From positions 434,001-498,000 of the forward strand of contig NZ_PYMI01000003.1 in assembly GCF_003025595.1 (NCBI RefSeq): DNA of 64,000 bases, read 5' to 3'. The DNA comes from Photobacterium ganghwense. Its GTDB lineage: Bacteria; Pseudomonadota; Gammaproteobacteria; Enterobacterales; Vibrionaceae. Positions 45,426-53,517 of the stretch are shown here, one piece after another; position 1 is the first letter of the stretch, and every line of letters starts with the position of its first letter. Below the pieces are notes generated by a model that saw only the letters and a list, made by a program, of their open reading frames with translations, made no database searches and was not told the origin of the DNA. A program made the translations under genes and the position numbers.

Positions 45426-46508
45426 ATGATGAGACAGCCCCCGGAGTATTTCCCGACGCAATATTGGCACCGGCTGGATGACGGGCGGGTAGTTTGTGAT
45501 GTGTGTCCACGGCACTGCCGTCTGCGTGATGGTAAACGCGGAGCATGCTTTGTGCGTCAGGCCAGACATGGTGAAATCGTGCTGACCAGCTATGGCCGAT
45601 CCAGCGGATTTTGTATCGATCCCATTGAAAAAAAACCGTTGAACCACTTTTATCCCGGCAGTTCAGTGCTTTCATTCGGGACGGCAGGGTGTAATCTGGG
45701 GTGTAAGTTCTGCCAGAACTGGAGTATCAGCAAGTCACGCGAAATCGACACTCTTGGTAGCGCGGCGATGCCGGAACAACTGGCGCAGACAGCGTTGCGT
45801 TATGGCTGTGACAGTATTGCCTTTACCTATAATGATCCGGTTATTTTTATGGAATATGCCGTTGACGCAGCCAAAGCCTGTCACGCCGTGGGGATTCACA
45901 GTGTTGCGGTCAGCGCCGGGTATATGTGCGATTCGCCCCGACAGGCATTCTATGCAGAGATGGACGCTGCCAACATTGACCTCAAAGCGTTCACTGAACA
46001 CTTCTACCATAAGATTTGCAGCGGCCATCTGGCACCGGTGCTGGATACACTCTTGTACCTGCGGCATGAAACCCGGGTCTGGTTCGAAATCACCACGTTG
46101 CTGATCCCGGATGAGAATGACAGTCCGCAGGAAATTGACGCAATGACCCGGTGGATTGCCGACAACTTGGGGCCGGATGTCCCTATTCACTTCAGTGCGT
46201 TTCACCCTGATTTTAAAATGCTGGATAAGCCGTGTACCCCTCCTGAAACGGTTAAACGGGCGCGTGAAATCGCCTTGGCGAATGGTCTGCATTATGCCTA
46301 TGTCGGAAATATTTTTGATCAGGACGGAGACAGCACCTATTGCCCCGGTTGTGGTCGGAATGTGCTGGTCAGAAACTGGTATCAGCTGGGTGAGCAGCAC
46401 CTGACAGATAACGGGCATTGCCAGTATTGCGGTTATCAACTGGCTGGTCGCTTCAGCCCGCGAGACCACGCGTTCGGCCGTCGGCGAATCCCTGTGCACA
46501 TTGCGTAG
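45426..46508 (+). CDS. amrS: AmmeMemoRadiSam system radical SAM enzyme
   Basis: A 360-residue radical SAM protein. CDVCPRHCRLRDGKRGACFVR near residue 20 is an N-terminal cysteine-rich block, CNLGCKFCQNW near 84 is the CxxxCxxC cluster motif, and CPGCGRNVLVRNW plus CQYCGY at the C-terminus form a zinc-ribbon-like pair. This arrangement is specific to the AmmeMemoRadiSam enzyme, as opposed to pyruvate-formate-lyase activases. The substrate is unknown. It is divergent from amrBA by about 120 bp. The start is one of two adjacent ATG codons at 45426 or 45429, with AGG just upstream. Confidence 0.93.
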   Translation: MMRQPPEYFPTQYWHRLDDGRVVCDVCPRHCRLRDGKRGACFVRQARHGEIVLTSYGRSSGFCIDPIEKKPLNHFYPGSSVLSFGTAGCNLGCKFCQNWSISKSREIDTLGSAAMPEQLAQTALRYGCDSIAFTYNDPVIFMEYAVDAAKACHAVGIHSVAVSAGYMCDSPRQAFYAEMDAANIDLKAFTEHFYHKICSGHLAPVLDTLLYLRHETRVWFEITTLLIPDENDSPQEIDAMTRWIADNLGPDVPIHFSAFHPDFKMLDKPCTPPETVKRAREIALANGLHYAYVGNIFDQDGDSTYCPGCGRNVLVRNWYQLGEQHLTDNGHCQYCGYQLAGRFSPRDHAFGRRRIPVHIA

Positions 46509-46643
46509 TGGGCGTAGTGGCTCGGCGACTCGTCTGAGCAGTTTTTGGAGCGAAGAAGATTGCATTTTTTAACGGACTTGTCAGCAGGCAGGCCATCGAT
46601 TATCTTAGCGGCCATTATTACCCTGATAAGAAAGTGAATAACA

Positions 46644-46952
46644 ATGTCTGATATGACAATGGAACAGCTTGCGGGCTACACAAATCTGGTTATTACTCAG
46701 CCAGGCTGCCCATACTGTGTGAAGGCGAAAGCGATTCTTGATGCACGTGGCACTGAGTACACCACTCTGGTTCTGGGAACTGACCTGTCTAAAATCACCA
46801 TGGTTGATTTTATTGAGCAAGCGACCGGAAACGTTGTTCGCACAGTGCCACAAATTATTCTGGATGGTCAGTACATTGGTGGCCACGATGATCTGGTTGC
46901 GTTTCTTGAGCGTCAGGTAGCGCAAGACGCATTCGGTGACTTTGAGCTGTAA
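46644..46952 (+). CDS. Glutaredoxin
   Basis: A 102-residue cytoplasmic thiol oxidoreductase with CPYC active site near residue 22-25, cis-proline in RTVPQIILDG near 67 and GGHDDLVAFLE as the glutathione-binding end. The insert TDLSKITMVDFIEQATGNV is longer than in GrxC, so it is a dithiol glutaredoxin of a variant subgroup. It is monocistronic with its own terminator. Confidence 0.92.
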   Translation: MSDMTMEQLAGYTNLVITQPGCPYCVKAKAILDARGTEYTTLVLGTDLSKITMVDFIEQATGNVVRTVPQIILDGQYIGGHDDLVAFLERQVAQDAFGDFEL

Positions 46953-47289
46953 TGCAGTTCTGAAAAGCTGGACGAACTATTTGGGCTTAAACAGTCACGT
47001 TTAAGTAAGCGGATTTACACTCTGAACCGTTTACTAAAACTGAAAGGCAGCGATTTCGCTGTCTTTTTTGTTTCCGGTTCCGGATGGTACTTTCGCTGTG
47101 GTCTGTATCACGCCTTCAACTGACGGAGTGAACCTGTTGTTGTGATCACAGTCCGGTGTTCGTCTTTCAGGTTGGCTTGATCTGTATTAACAAAGCGTCA
47201 TTCTCTCGCTTGCCTCCAAAATCACTCTGGTAACATGATGGACAACAACGGGTTGAGCTATCGTGTGCATGGCAGAAAGGAGTGTCGGG
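46953..47289. other. Intergenic region with terminator
   Basis: A 337-bp gap holding the terminator at 47042-47070 and the promoter region of nrfG. No gene seen. Confidence 0.45.
47042..47070 (+). terminator. Rho-independent terminator after glutaredoxin
   Basis: GGCAGCGA and TCGCTGTC arms (one G-T pair) with a tight loop, followed by T6. Confidence 0.75.
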
Positions 47290-47982
47290 ATGTGGGCAAA
47301 GACGGGATATTTGGCTGACTCAGTGATAGGGATGGCAGCGATAGCCGGGCTGGCTATGTTGGTGGCGGCAGTCATTATCAGTCACAGCTACCAGCAGCAT
47401 CGGCGGGTCATGCCTCATTCCATCGGACTTTCATTGCTAATGGCTGGGCTGGCTGTCTCCGGATATCTGTACCTTGGTGACTTGCACACATGGCAGGCCC
47501 GAGATACAAAAGATGTAACTCAAACGCCAATCACAGTATCTGACTGGAATCAGCAGCAAATCAGCCAAATCCAGGATCAGCTGCGTGCTGATAAGCAAAA
47601 CGGCGAGCTGTGGTTTGCTCTTGGCAACGCTTACATGGCCGATAATCGGTTTGGCGATGCCGTTACTGTATTTGGTTATGCGCAGCGACTGGCTGGAACA
47701 CCACAGGCAAACCTCTATGCCGCATTGGCCAGTGCCGATTATTACCAGCATCAACAACGATTTACGGAAAGGGGGAGGATGTGGTTGGATCAGGCCCTGA
47801 GGCTTGAACCGGATAATCTGTCTGCCTTGTTGTTGTTGGCTTCCGATTATTTTCTGGAAGCCAGGTATCAGAAAGCAATCGACACCTGGCAGTTAGCGCT
47901 CGATACCGAGTACCGTGATCTGGACAGAGTCTCGATTATTCAGTCTATCCATCGGGCGCAGTCGTTACTGAGTAACAGCTAG
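47290..47982 (+). CDS. nrfG: NrfG-type TPR subunit of the NrfEFG heme lyase, isolated from the nrf operon
   Basis: A 230-residue membrane-anchored TPR protein. Two hydrophobic segments (about residues 10-30 and 44-62) precede TPR units (about 95-220). The TPR part aligns with E. coli NrfG: ANLYAALASADYYQHQQ, MWLDQALRLEPDNLSALLLL, ASDYFLEARYQKAIDTWQ and SIIQSIHRAQSLL correspond to its helices in order. NrfG guides attachment of the lysine-coordinated CxxCK heme of NrfA. ATG at 47290 has AAGGAG 8 bp upstream, which excludes an earlier in-frame start. It lies about 6 kb away from nrfA, with six unrelated genes plus the ToxR-like pair between, and no nrfG follows nrfF. Confidence 0.88.
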   Translation: MWAKTGYLADSVIGMAAIAGLAMLVAAVIISHSYQQHRRVMPHSIGLSLLMAGLAVSGYLYLGDLHTWQARDTKDVTQTPITVSDWNQQQISQIQDQLRADKQNGELWFALGNAYMADNRFGDAVTVFGYAQRLAGTPQANLYAALASADYYQHQQRFTERGRMWLDQALRLEPDNLSALLLLASDYFLEARYQKAIDTWQLALDTEYRDLDRVSIIQSIHRAQSLLSNS

Positions 47983-47995
47983 TGCTCCAAAGGAT

Positions 47996-48646
47996 TCAGG
48001 AACCGGATAACTTGCGACGGCGCAAATAAACCATCACTGCCAGAATGAACAGCAGCATCGGAAACAGAAGATCCGGCTCCGGAATCACCCTGACACTGAC
48101 GTTATCCAGCAAATTGCCAACCGTTCCGTGATTGGCTGAGGTAAAACGTAAGGTTGTTAGTGCGCTGTCAGCCAGGAATGTACCGCTGAAATGACTCCAG
48201 CTAAACGGCGTGTGATCATCAATATGTCGGCTCAGCCGGTTGGTCAGGCCGCTGACGTCAACCTGGAAGGCTTCATGGCCATTGTGGCGGGCGGCGTAAT
48301 CGAATGACAGCTGATAAAGCTGATTTACCCTTGTATTGAACGACTGAAACAGGGTGAAATAGCTGCTCTGTCCCGGATGCGCATTCAGTTCAGCCAATTG
48401 CTCTCCTTCGCTGGCTTCAAAACCAAATACTGAATCCCAGATTTCAACGTTGCCCCCTTGCCAGGCTAATCCGGGTGTGCCGGAAGAAAAGATTTGCCAG
48501 GATCCGTCCGCAACATCGAGATCCTCGAATCCTCCATTGATCAAAAGGTTAGCTTGGGCGGGGTGAGTGAGTAAACCAGTGAGAATCAGCAGCGACACTG
48601 CTGCCCAGAACCGATTCAGACGTTTATAAAAGCGAGGGGTATTCAT
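47996..48646 (-). CDS. Exported protein with PEP-CTERM-like sorting tail
   Basis: A 216-residue secreted protein. Signal peptide residues 1-33 (ending HPAQA), a beta-rich domain starting NLLINGGFED, typical of carbohydrate-binding-like PEP-CTERM proteins, and a C-terminal tripartite tail: VIPEP, a hydrophobic helix (LLFPMLLFILAVMVYL) and RRRK. The tail is the pattern recognised by exosortases. ATG at 48646 has AAGGAGG ideally placed. The function is unknown; envelope or extracellular matrix is inferred. No exosortase gene is in the window. Confidence 0.8.
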   Translation of the reverse strand: MNTPRFYKRLNRFWAAVSLLILTGLLTHPAQANLLINGGFEDLDVADGSWQIFSSGTPGLAWQGGNVEIWDSVFGFEASEGEQLAELNAHPGQSSYFTLFQSFNTRVNQLYQLSFDYAARHNGHEAFQVDVSGLTNRLSRHIDDHTPFSWSHFSGTFLADSALTTLRFTSANHGTVGNLLDNVSVRVIPEPDLLFPMLLFILAVMVYLRRRKLSGS

Positions 48647-48726
48647 TTCAACCTCCTTGTAATTAGGATAATATGAATCAGATTGATTAATTGTTGTCGA
48701 CAAGACAAAAAAATACAAAAAAAGTG

Positions 48727-48756
48727 AAAAAAATAGCGCCCGTTATGGGCGCTATC
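48727..48756 (-). terminator. Rho-independent terminator after the isomerase gene
   Basis: On the minus strand ATAGCGCCC and GGGCGCTAT pair around a 5-nt loop, followed by T7. It ends transcripts from the CHMI gene. Confidence 0.85.
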
Positions 48757-48782
48757 TGTCATCCGTCTGCATGTGCCCAAGG

Positions 48783-49124
48783 TTAGGCGACATGTTTGGC
48801 GTAGCTGCTGCGATCGATATCCAGTATTTCGACTGTCAGAGAGACAGACTGCAGTGATAAGGATTGAAGCTGGGACAGCACTGAGTGAGACAAAGCTTGT
48901 TTCTGCACGTCGGTGCGGCCTGACAGAATACGCACCGATACATGGATGAAGTCCAGTCTTTCATCACCAGTCTGATGATGTTCATAAGCGAGGGTACGGG
49001 TTTTGATATCGGGGCCTTCAAACAAGTCCGAGGCCAGGGCTCCTTGATACACATGATTGATCAGTGTTTGCGGGCTGACTTTCTTTTCCAGTTCTTTGGA
49101 ATATTCAATAATGCAGTGTGGCAA
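48783..49124 (-). CDS. 5-carboxymethyl-2-hydroxymuconate delta-isomerase family protein
   Basis: A 113-residue tautomerase-superfamily protein. The TTG at 49124 is chosen as start because it makes the protein begin M-PHCIIEYS; the catalytic Pro1 of this superfamily is exposed after Met removal, and AAGGA lies correctly upstream. A frame starting 14 codons earlier would bury that proline. The family acts in homoprotocatechuate degradation, but stand-alone members are common and may serve other roles. It starts 10 bp after the end of the upstream rhombotarget lipoprotein gene, so the two are probably co-transcribed. Confidence 0.85.
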   Translation of the reverse strand: MPHCIIEYSKELEKKVSPQTLINHVYQGALASDLFEGPDIKTRTLAYEHHQTGDERLDFIHVSVRILSGRTDVQKQALSHSVLSQLQSLSLQSVSLTVEILDIDRSSYAKHVA

Positions 49125-49134
49125 AATTCTATCC

Positions 49135-49974
49135 TTATTTTGAGTTAACTGACTTTCTGGTTTCACGTTTGCAAAAGGCGATAGCGCTCAACAGGCAAAG
49201 TGCCCAAATTGGCCATGCGCCGCCGCTGTATCCGTCCCGATGGGAAATATTGGCAATTTTTTCTTCTTTTACCCGGGTTTTGAAGTGTGACAACTCATTG
49301 TTGAGGTTTGTTGTCATATCGGCAACCGCCAACTCAAAGCCTTTGAGCGATTGCTCTGACAGTGAAGAGGTAACGCCGACAGCTGTCGACCGATTTTCCA
49401 GTTTGCTGACACCAGGAGCTCTGAACAGCAGCGAGCGGCTGTTAATGTCAAACACGGCGGTATCAACAAAAGTCTGGATAAGATTGCTGTTACCCGGAAT
49501 CACATACATCCCCACGATGGTCCAGTAGAGCAGGGCAGCGTTGTTTTCTGAAGACTGAGCCAGCTGGTCATAAGACACCAGCGCCATAATGTCGACATTA
49601 TACAGGCGCGAAACCTGAGCAAGGGCATCAAACCCTTTTCCGCGCTTCAGATAGGTCTCAGGGATAATTTCAATCCGGTTGATGAAATCGTAATCGCCAA
49701 AAGCGGCTTTTACCTTGCTTAACAGCTCTGTTTGCGTTGCGGGGTGAATCCCGGTCTGATGGCGATTAGCTGAAGGGACAAATGCAATCCCCACATTCAC
49801 CGGCAAATGAAGCGTTGGGATAGTAGGCTGAATCACGGTTTTATCTTGTGTATTCGGATAGAGGAAGTCCACCAGGCTGCTGGAGACGGTTTGTTCACGA
49901 TCGACATCGCTTAAAAGCAGACTGCACGAGGTAAGAAAAAGCAAACTGATGCCAATAAGGCAGACTCTAAACAT
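49135..49974 (-). CDS. Rhombotarget lipoprotein with GlyGly-CTERM tail
   Basis: A 279-residue lipoprotein. The signal is MFRVCLIGISLLFLTSC with lipobox LTSC (Cys17). The C-terminus has the GlyGly-CTERM sorting signal: GYSGGAWP, a hydrophobic helix (IWALCLLSAIAFC) and a basic end KRETRK. The middle (VNVGIAFVPSANRHQTG..., IIPETYLKRGKGFDALAQVSRLYNVDIMALVSYDQ) matches the family named rhombotarget lipoprotein. Such proteins are cut by a rhomboid-type rhombosortase, which is not in the window. ATG at 49974 has GGAG 8 bp upstream. It is co-directional with CHMI. Confidence 0.85.
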   Translation of the reverse strand: MFRVCLIGISLLFLTSCSLLLSDVDREQTVSSSLVDFLYPNTQDKTVIQPTIPTLHLPVNVGIAFVPSANRHQTGIHPATQTELLSKVKAAFGDYDFINRIEIIPETYLKRGKGFDALAQVSRLYNVDIMALVSYDQLAQSSENNAALLYWTIVGMYVIPGNSNLIQTFVDTAVFDINSRSLLFRAPGVSKLENRSTAVGVTSSLSEQSLKGFELAVADMTTNLNNELSHFKTRVKEEKIANISHRDGYSGGAWPIWALCLLSAIAFCKRETRKSVNSK

Positions 49975-50255
49975 CACCAAGCTCCATTTGGTAAATATCA
50001 GGTATTTATGCCGTGCTCTGACTAATGAACGAGTAAAAAAAGCAGCTAACAAGAAAGAAACGGAAACAAGCGTACAGCATAAGCCGTTCGATTTCTTTGC
50101 AGACATACACCTGCGAGACACAAACCGCCATTATAAAAGGCTATGAGCTGGTTTGTATATTGGGTTGTGCGTAAAGTGGTCAGGCTCAGTCGTTTTTGAG
50201 CGCAGAGCGGAAGGTATTGTGGTGTAGCAGCGCCCGGATTTGAGCGCTGGCTGTA

Positions 50256-50657
50256 TCAGGATATATCGGCTTTTTCGAAAATCAGTTGTTGATCGCTGGC
50301 TTTGATAATCAGTGTGTCGTCAACCACTTTGATTCGTGTAGGCTGGCTGAGTACCGATAAAATGGAAGCTTCCTGTTGTTCAATCTCCGGCAGGCACATC
50401 AGGTCATGTTGCATGGGTACCGTCAGGGCCTCTGGCTTATTGAGGTTACCTGTAAACAGGTGACAACCGGTGAAACCACTGATACTCATATCCGTTGCAA
50501 TGTGAATGCTTGCATCACGCATCGTAATTCCCGGAATATGGACAGCATCCATCAATGTCCAGTCCCCTTGATATGGCGCGGGTTGATCAGCGATCTGCTG
50601 ATTTGTGAAACAACCTGTCAGGACAAGCAGCAACAGGATAAGGAAGCCACTTTTCAT
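50256..50657 (-). CDS. META-domain-like lipoprotein
   Basis: A protein of about 133 residues with lipoprotein signal MKSGFLILLLLVLTGC (Cys16) and a small beta domain resembling META/HslJ (SISGFTGCHLFTGNL near residue 58, LMCLPEIEQQEASIL near 85, LIIKASDQQLIFEK at the end). The META/HslJ family is linked to heat or novobiocin resistance, but the role here is unknown. A TTG at 50666 with GGAGAAC upstream may be the true start. It is monocistronic, separated from ompA by a terminator. Confidence 0.78.
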   Translation of the reverse strand: MKSGFLILLLLVLTGCFTNQQIADQPAPYQGDWTLMDAVHIPGITMRDASIHIATDMSISGFTGCHLFTGNLNKPEALTVPMQHDLMCLPEIEQQEASILSVLSQPTRIKVVDDTLIIKASDQQLIFEKADIS

Positions 50658-50749
50658 CGTTTTCAATATTGTTCTCCCAATACCATCTTGGTTATTCGCC
50701 TTTGCTCCGAAAGAGGGGATAAAGCGCAACTAATCAAGGAAGTATCGAA

Positions 50750-50779
50750 AAAAAATGCCGGCAGTTGCCGGCATTTTTA
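50750..50779 (-). terminator. Rho-independent terminator after the OmpA gene
   Basis: AATGCCGGC and GCCGGCATT form a stem with a 3-nt loop; on the minus strand it is followed by T8, 40 bp after the OmpA stop codon. Confidence 0.88.
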
Positions 50780-50818
50780 AAACTAAGCTCTTGTTGAGCC
50801 GATCAATTCTGATGAATC

Positions 50819-51796
50819 TTATTTCAGAACGATTTGTACAGAACGCTCGATCAGAGATTTACCTTCAGCGTCTGTCAGTGGGTTAGTGTTAGCTACTGCT
50901 GATACGTTCAGACGAGAAGCTTCAACACCGTTGTCCACCAAGTACTGAGCTACAGCTTCAGCACGTGCTTTAGATACTTTGTCGTTCACTGCTTGAGAAC
51001 CAGTTGAGTCAGTACGGCCAACGATGTCAGCAGTCAGCTCTGGGTTCGCACGCATAGTAGAAGCAACTTCGTTCAGGTTGAAACGGCCGTAGTCGTTCAG
51101 TTTAACCTGACCAGTTTGGTAAGGCAGTACGTAAGAAGAACGAGTCGCTACAGGTACTTCAGTTGCAACTGCAACTTCTTTAACCACTTCAACTTGCTCA
51201 GTGATTACTTTTGGAGTTGCTGGTTGACCGAACTTGTAAGTCATACCCCAGTAAACTTGGTGCAGATCAGTGTCTTTACCGTCTGTGATTTCCAGGTTCT
51301 GGTAGTAGTCGTAACCGATCTTAGTAGAAACAGCGTTAGTCAGCTGGTACTCAAGACCTGCACCGATGGTGCCGCTGAAGCTGTCAGTTTTCAGGTCACG
51401 GATTTGGTCGCCAGCGCTTTTCTCATCAGCAAAGATGTAAGTTGCACCCAGCTTACCGAATACAGACAGGTTCTCAGTGAAGTAGTAGTTACCTTTAACA
51501 CCCAGAGTACCCATGTGCAGGTCTGCTTCACCCAGGTCGTGCATGTAGTCGTAGCTACCGTACAGACCTACGTTTTTGTTGAAGTCGTAACCAGCTTCTA
51601 GCTTAGTGCTCACGCCTTCGCTTTGAGAACCAGGTACAACGTCGCCGCTGTCCACGATGCCCATACCAACGCCAGCACCGATCCACCAACCTGATTTGTC
51701 GATAGATTGTGTATTTGCTTCATCAGCCATTGCAGAAGTTGCAACGCCCAGAGACAGTGCAGCCAGAACTGATAGAGATAGAGACTTCAATTTCAT
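50819..51796 (-). CDS. ompA: OmpA family outer membrane protein
   Basis: A 325-residue porin-like outer membrane protein. Signal peptide (MKLKSLSLSVLAALSLGVATSAMA), an eight-stranded beta-barrel (about residues 30-190, WWIGAGVGMGIVDSG to WGMTYKFG), a short hinge (EVVKEVAVATEVPVATR) and a C-terminal OmpA peptidoglycan-binding domain (NPELTADIVGRTDSTGSQAVNDKVSKARAEAVAQYL). The second of two adjacent ATG codons fits the GGAG spacing. A strong CRP-like site lies 226 bp upstream, implying a long 5' leader. Confidence 0.93.
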   Translation of the reverse strand: MKLKSLSLSVLAALSLGVATSAMADEANTQSIDKSGWWIGAGVGMGIVDSGDVVPGSQSEGVSTKLEAGYDFNKNVGLYGSYDYMHDLGEADLHMGTLGVKGNYYFTENLSVFGKLGATYIFADEKSAGDQIRDLKTDSFSGTIGAGLEYQLTNAVSTKIGYDYYQNLEITDGKDTDLHQVYWGMTYKFGQPATPKVITEQVEVVKEVAVATEVPVATRSSYVLPYQTGQVKLNDYGRFNLNEVASTMRANPELTADIVGRTDSTGSQAVNDKVSKARAEAVAQYLVDNGVEASRLNVSAVANTNPLTDAEGKSLIERSVQIVLK

Positions 51797-52021
51797 CATA
51801 AACTCCAATGCTTAACTTACCTAATTGACCACTTTCTTTTGCGCGGCGACTGATTGTTTTTCTGTGTTGCCGCTAAGTGGTTTGTGTCAAGGAACGAGGC
51901 ACATTGTGTGTTGGTTTTTGTGAACGGACAACTAATAAAAAATGATGTTCAATAAATTTAAGATTTTTTATGTGAGGGTCAATTTTATGACGCTGCATTG
52001 ATCTTAAAAATTTCTATAAAA

Positions 52022-52037
52022 AGTGATATAAATCACA
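52022..52037. promoter_or_regulatory. CRP-like binding site
   Basis: AGTGATATAAATCACA matches 9 of 10 positions of the two TGTGA/TCACA half-sites with the correct 6-bp spacer. It also resembles an FNR site (GTGAT-N4-ATCAC). Confidence 0.6.
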
Positions 52038-52149
52038 AGTCGTAGGGAAAGCTAGGCTTGGTGTATAAATAAAACCCTGGTTTCTCAGTATAAAAAAACA
52101 TAAAAAACGTTATTAAACATTGGTTTGTGTGTTTTATTGGAGGCGTTTG

Positions 52150-52239
52150 ATGAGTTTTAAGCTGGATTTATGCCAGTGGGGAAAGGTGGCTAAAAAGCTC
52201 AAGATAAGAAAAATGGCGTCAAAATTATTACCACTGTGA
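52150..52239 (+). CDS. Possible 29-residue basic small protein
   Basis: A frame of 29 codons with a textbook GGAGG ribosome site 6 bp before its ATG. The peptide starts MSFKLDLCQWGK and has seven Lys, one Arg and one Asp, giving an amphipathic basic helix. It has no homologue that can be named. It lies inside the ompA/ToxR-like divergent gap and could be a small regulator, a leader of the ToxR-like transcript, or chance. Confidence 0.35.
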   Translation: MSFKLDLCQWGKVAKKLKIRKMASKLLPL

Positions 52240-52518
52240 AACATAATAAAAGTGGTTGGCACGTTTTTTAACCGGTTGAGCTGGCAAGGTATTGTTTAAG
52301 TATAAAGTGGCATAAACTTGCCTACCGCTTCATGGTAAGATACTCAAACAGTAGCATTCATAATAATAAAAATGGTGTTTTTTATTGCGGGGGTTGCATG
52401 TAAAATCGGCAAAAGCCGATGCATAGCGTAAATTTATCCCTTTTGCCGGATAGAAAGCGCCAAAAAAGTGCCGCAATCAGTCTCAACAAAGCGGCTCAAC
52501 GTCAAAGGTGGCATTCAA

Positions 52519-53517
52519 ATGAACGTCTATAAACATAAGAATGATATTTTCGAGCCTCAGAAGAGTGCCTATGTCACACCTGAAAACACAACGAAGTTAA
52601 GCGCCAGTGAAACGCGTATCCTCCAGTACCTGATTGAAAACAGCGGTGATGTCATCAGCCGAGAAACATTGCTGGAAATCGGGTGGCCGGAGAAAGTTGT
52701 TGTGCCAAATTCACTGAATGTTGCAATCGCTAACTTGCGTAAAGCGTTTAAGAATAAGTCAGACATCATCATTACTATAAAAGGTACTGGCTTTACGATT
52801 GCTGAAGACACCTTTACCAAACACAAGTTAGATGAATCGATGGCTGATTCGTCTGAAGAGGAGCCTCTCTTGGCTCAGACCGAGGAACAGCACGCGTCGG
52901 ATGCGGTATGGAATAACGGCGATACTCATACTGCTTCCGCAACTCAATCTGTCGCGGTTGGTGTTTCAGTGGTGGCGGATTCTCCGACGGTAACACTTAC
53001 TGATGAAGATAACGCTGGTGCGAATGACGCTGTGTTAAATTCAGCTGTTTCAGATATAACAACTCCAGATAGCGCCATTGTCCCGAAAAATAGTACGGCT
53101 AAGGGTATTGCTGCGAAAAGCGTATTGGTGAATGACAGCGATCCTTGTGCGGAGATGAGGAAAGCGAAGCTGGGCGATGGCCTGTCGCAGGGCGAACATA
53201 ATCAGAAGCTTTCTCATCAGAAACATGCACCTAAGGAGCAATCCCATGCTTCAGGCTTTGCCATGCCAATGCGGATGAGTGTGCCAAAAGTCAAACGTGA
53301 GTCTTTCAGAAAGTTTGGATTGTTGCTGTGCGCGGCCATCATGTTGCTGTGGGTGACTCTCTGGATGTCCAGCTGGCAGTCACCCCCTTGTATTTCTGTC
53401 GATGGTAAACAGATTTGCGGCAATATCGAGCTGCTACGACTGAATGATATGCCTGAATCGGCATCTAACGGGCGTATGTATATTGATGTAACAGGTCGAG
53501 TTCATGAAGAAGGCTAA
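52519..53517 (+). CDS. ToxR-like membrane transcriptional regulator
   Basis: A 332-residue one-membrane-span regulator. Residues 22-100 are an OmpR/ToxR-type winged helix (LSASETRILQYLIENSGDVISR, LRKAFKNKSDIIITIKGTGF). Residues 105-258 are a long, Ser/Thr/Asp-rich linker with little order. A transmembrane segment follows near 263-284 (FGLLLCAAIMLLWVTLWM), then a short periplasmic tail with a Cys pair (CISVDGKQIC), as in ToxR. ATG at 52519 has AAAGGTGG 8 bp upstream. The gene overlaps its downstream partner by 14 bp. By analogy with ToxR/ToxS and VtrA/VtrC it should activate promoters directly in response to an envelope signal. Confidence 0.85.
   Translation: MNVYKHKNDIFEPQKSAYVTPENTTKLSASETRILQYLIENSGDVISRETLLEIGWPEKVVVPNSLNVAIANLRKAFKNKSDIIITIKGTGFTIAEDTFTKHKLDESMADSSEEEPLLAQTEEQHASDAVWNNGDTHTASATQSVAVGVSVVADSPTVTLTDEDNAGANDAVLNSAVSDITTPDSAIVPKNSTAKGIAAKSVLVNDSDPCAEMRKAKLGDGLSQGEHNQKLSHQKHAPKEQSHASGFAMPMRMSVPKVKRESFRKFGLLLCAAIMLLWVTLWMSSWQSPPCISVDGKQICGNIELLRLNDMPESASNGRMYIDVTGRVHEEG

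Larger units (their letters stand above)
51797..52518. other. Large AT-rich divergent regulatory region
   Basis: A 722-bp gap between ompA and the ToxR-like gene. It contains a CRP-like site at 52022-52037 and a small frame at 52150-52239 (both listed). The rest is AT-rich with several A-tracts, as in promoters bound by ToxR-type regulators. Confidence 0.5.

Noticed and set aside
47290..47982. CcmI-type TPR protein of the general cytochrome c maturation system
   Set aside because: The ordered match to E. coli NrfG helices and the absence of ccm genes nearby favour NrfG.
52022..52037. FNR site controlling ompA or the ToxR-like gene
   Set aside because: The outer bases fit the CRP consensus (AGTGA-N6-TCACA) better than the FNR consensus, so it is listed as CRP-like.
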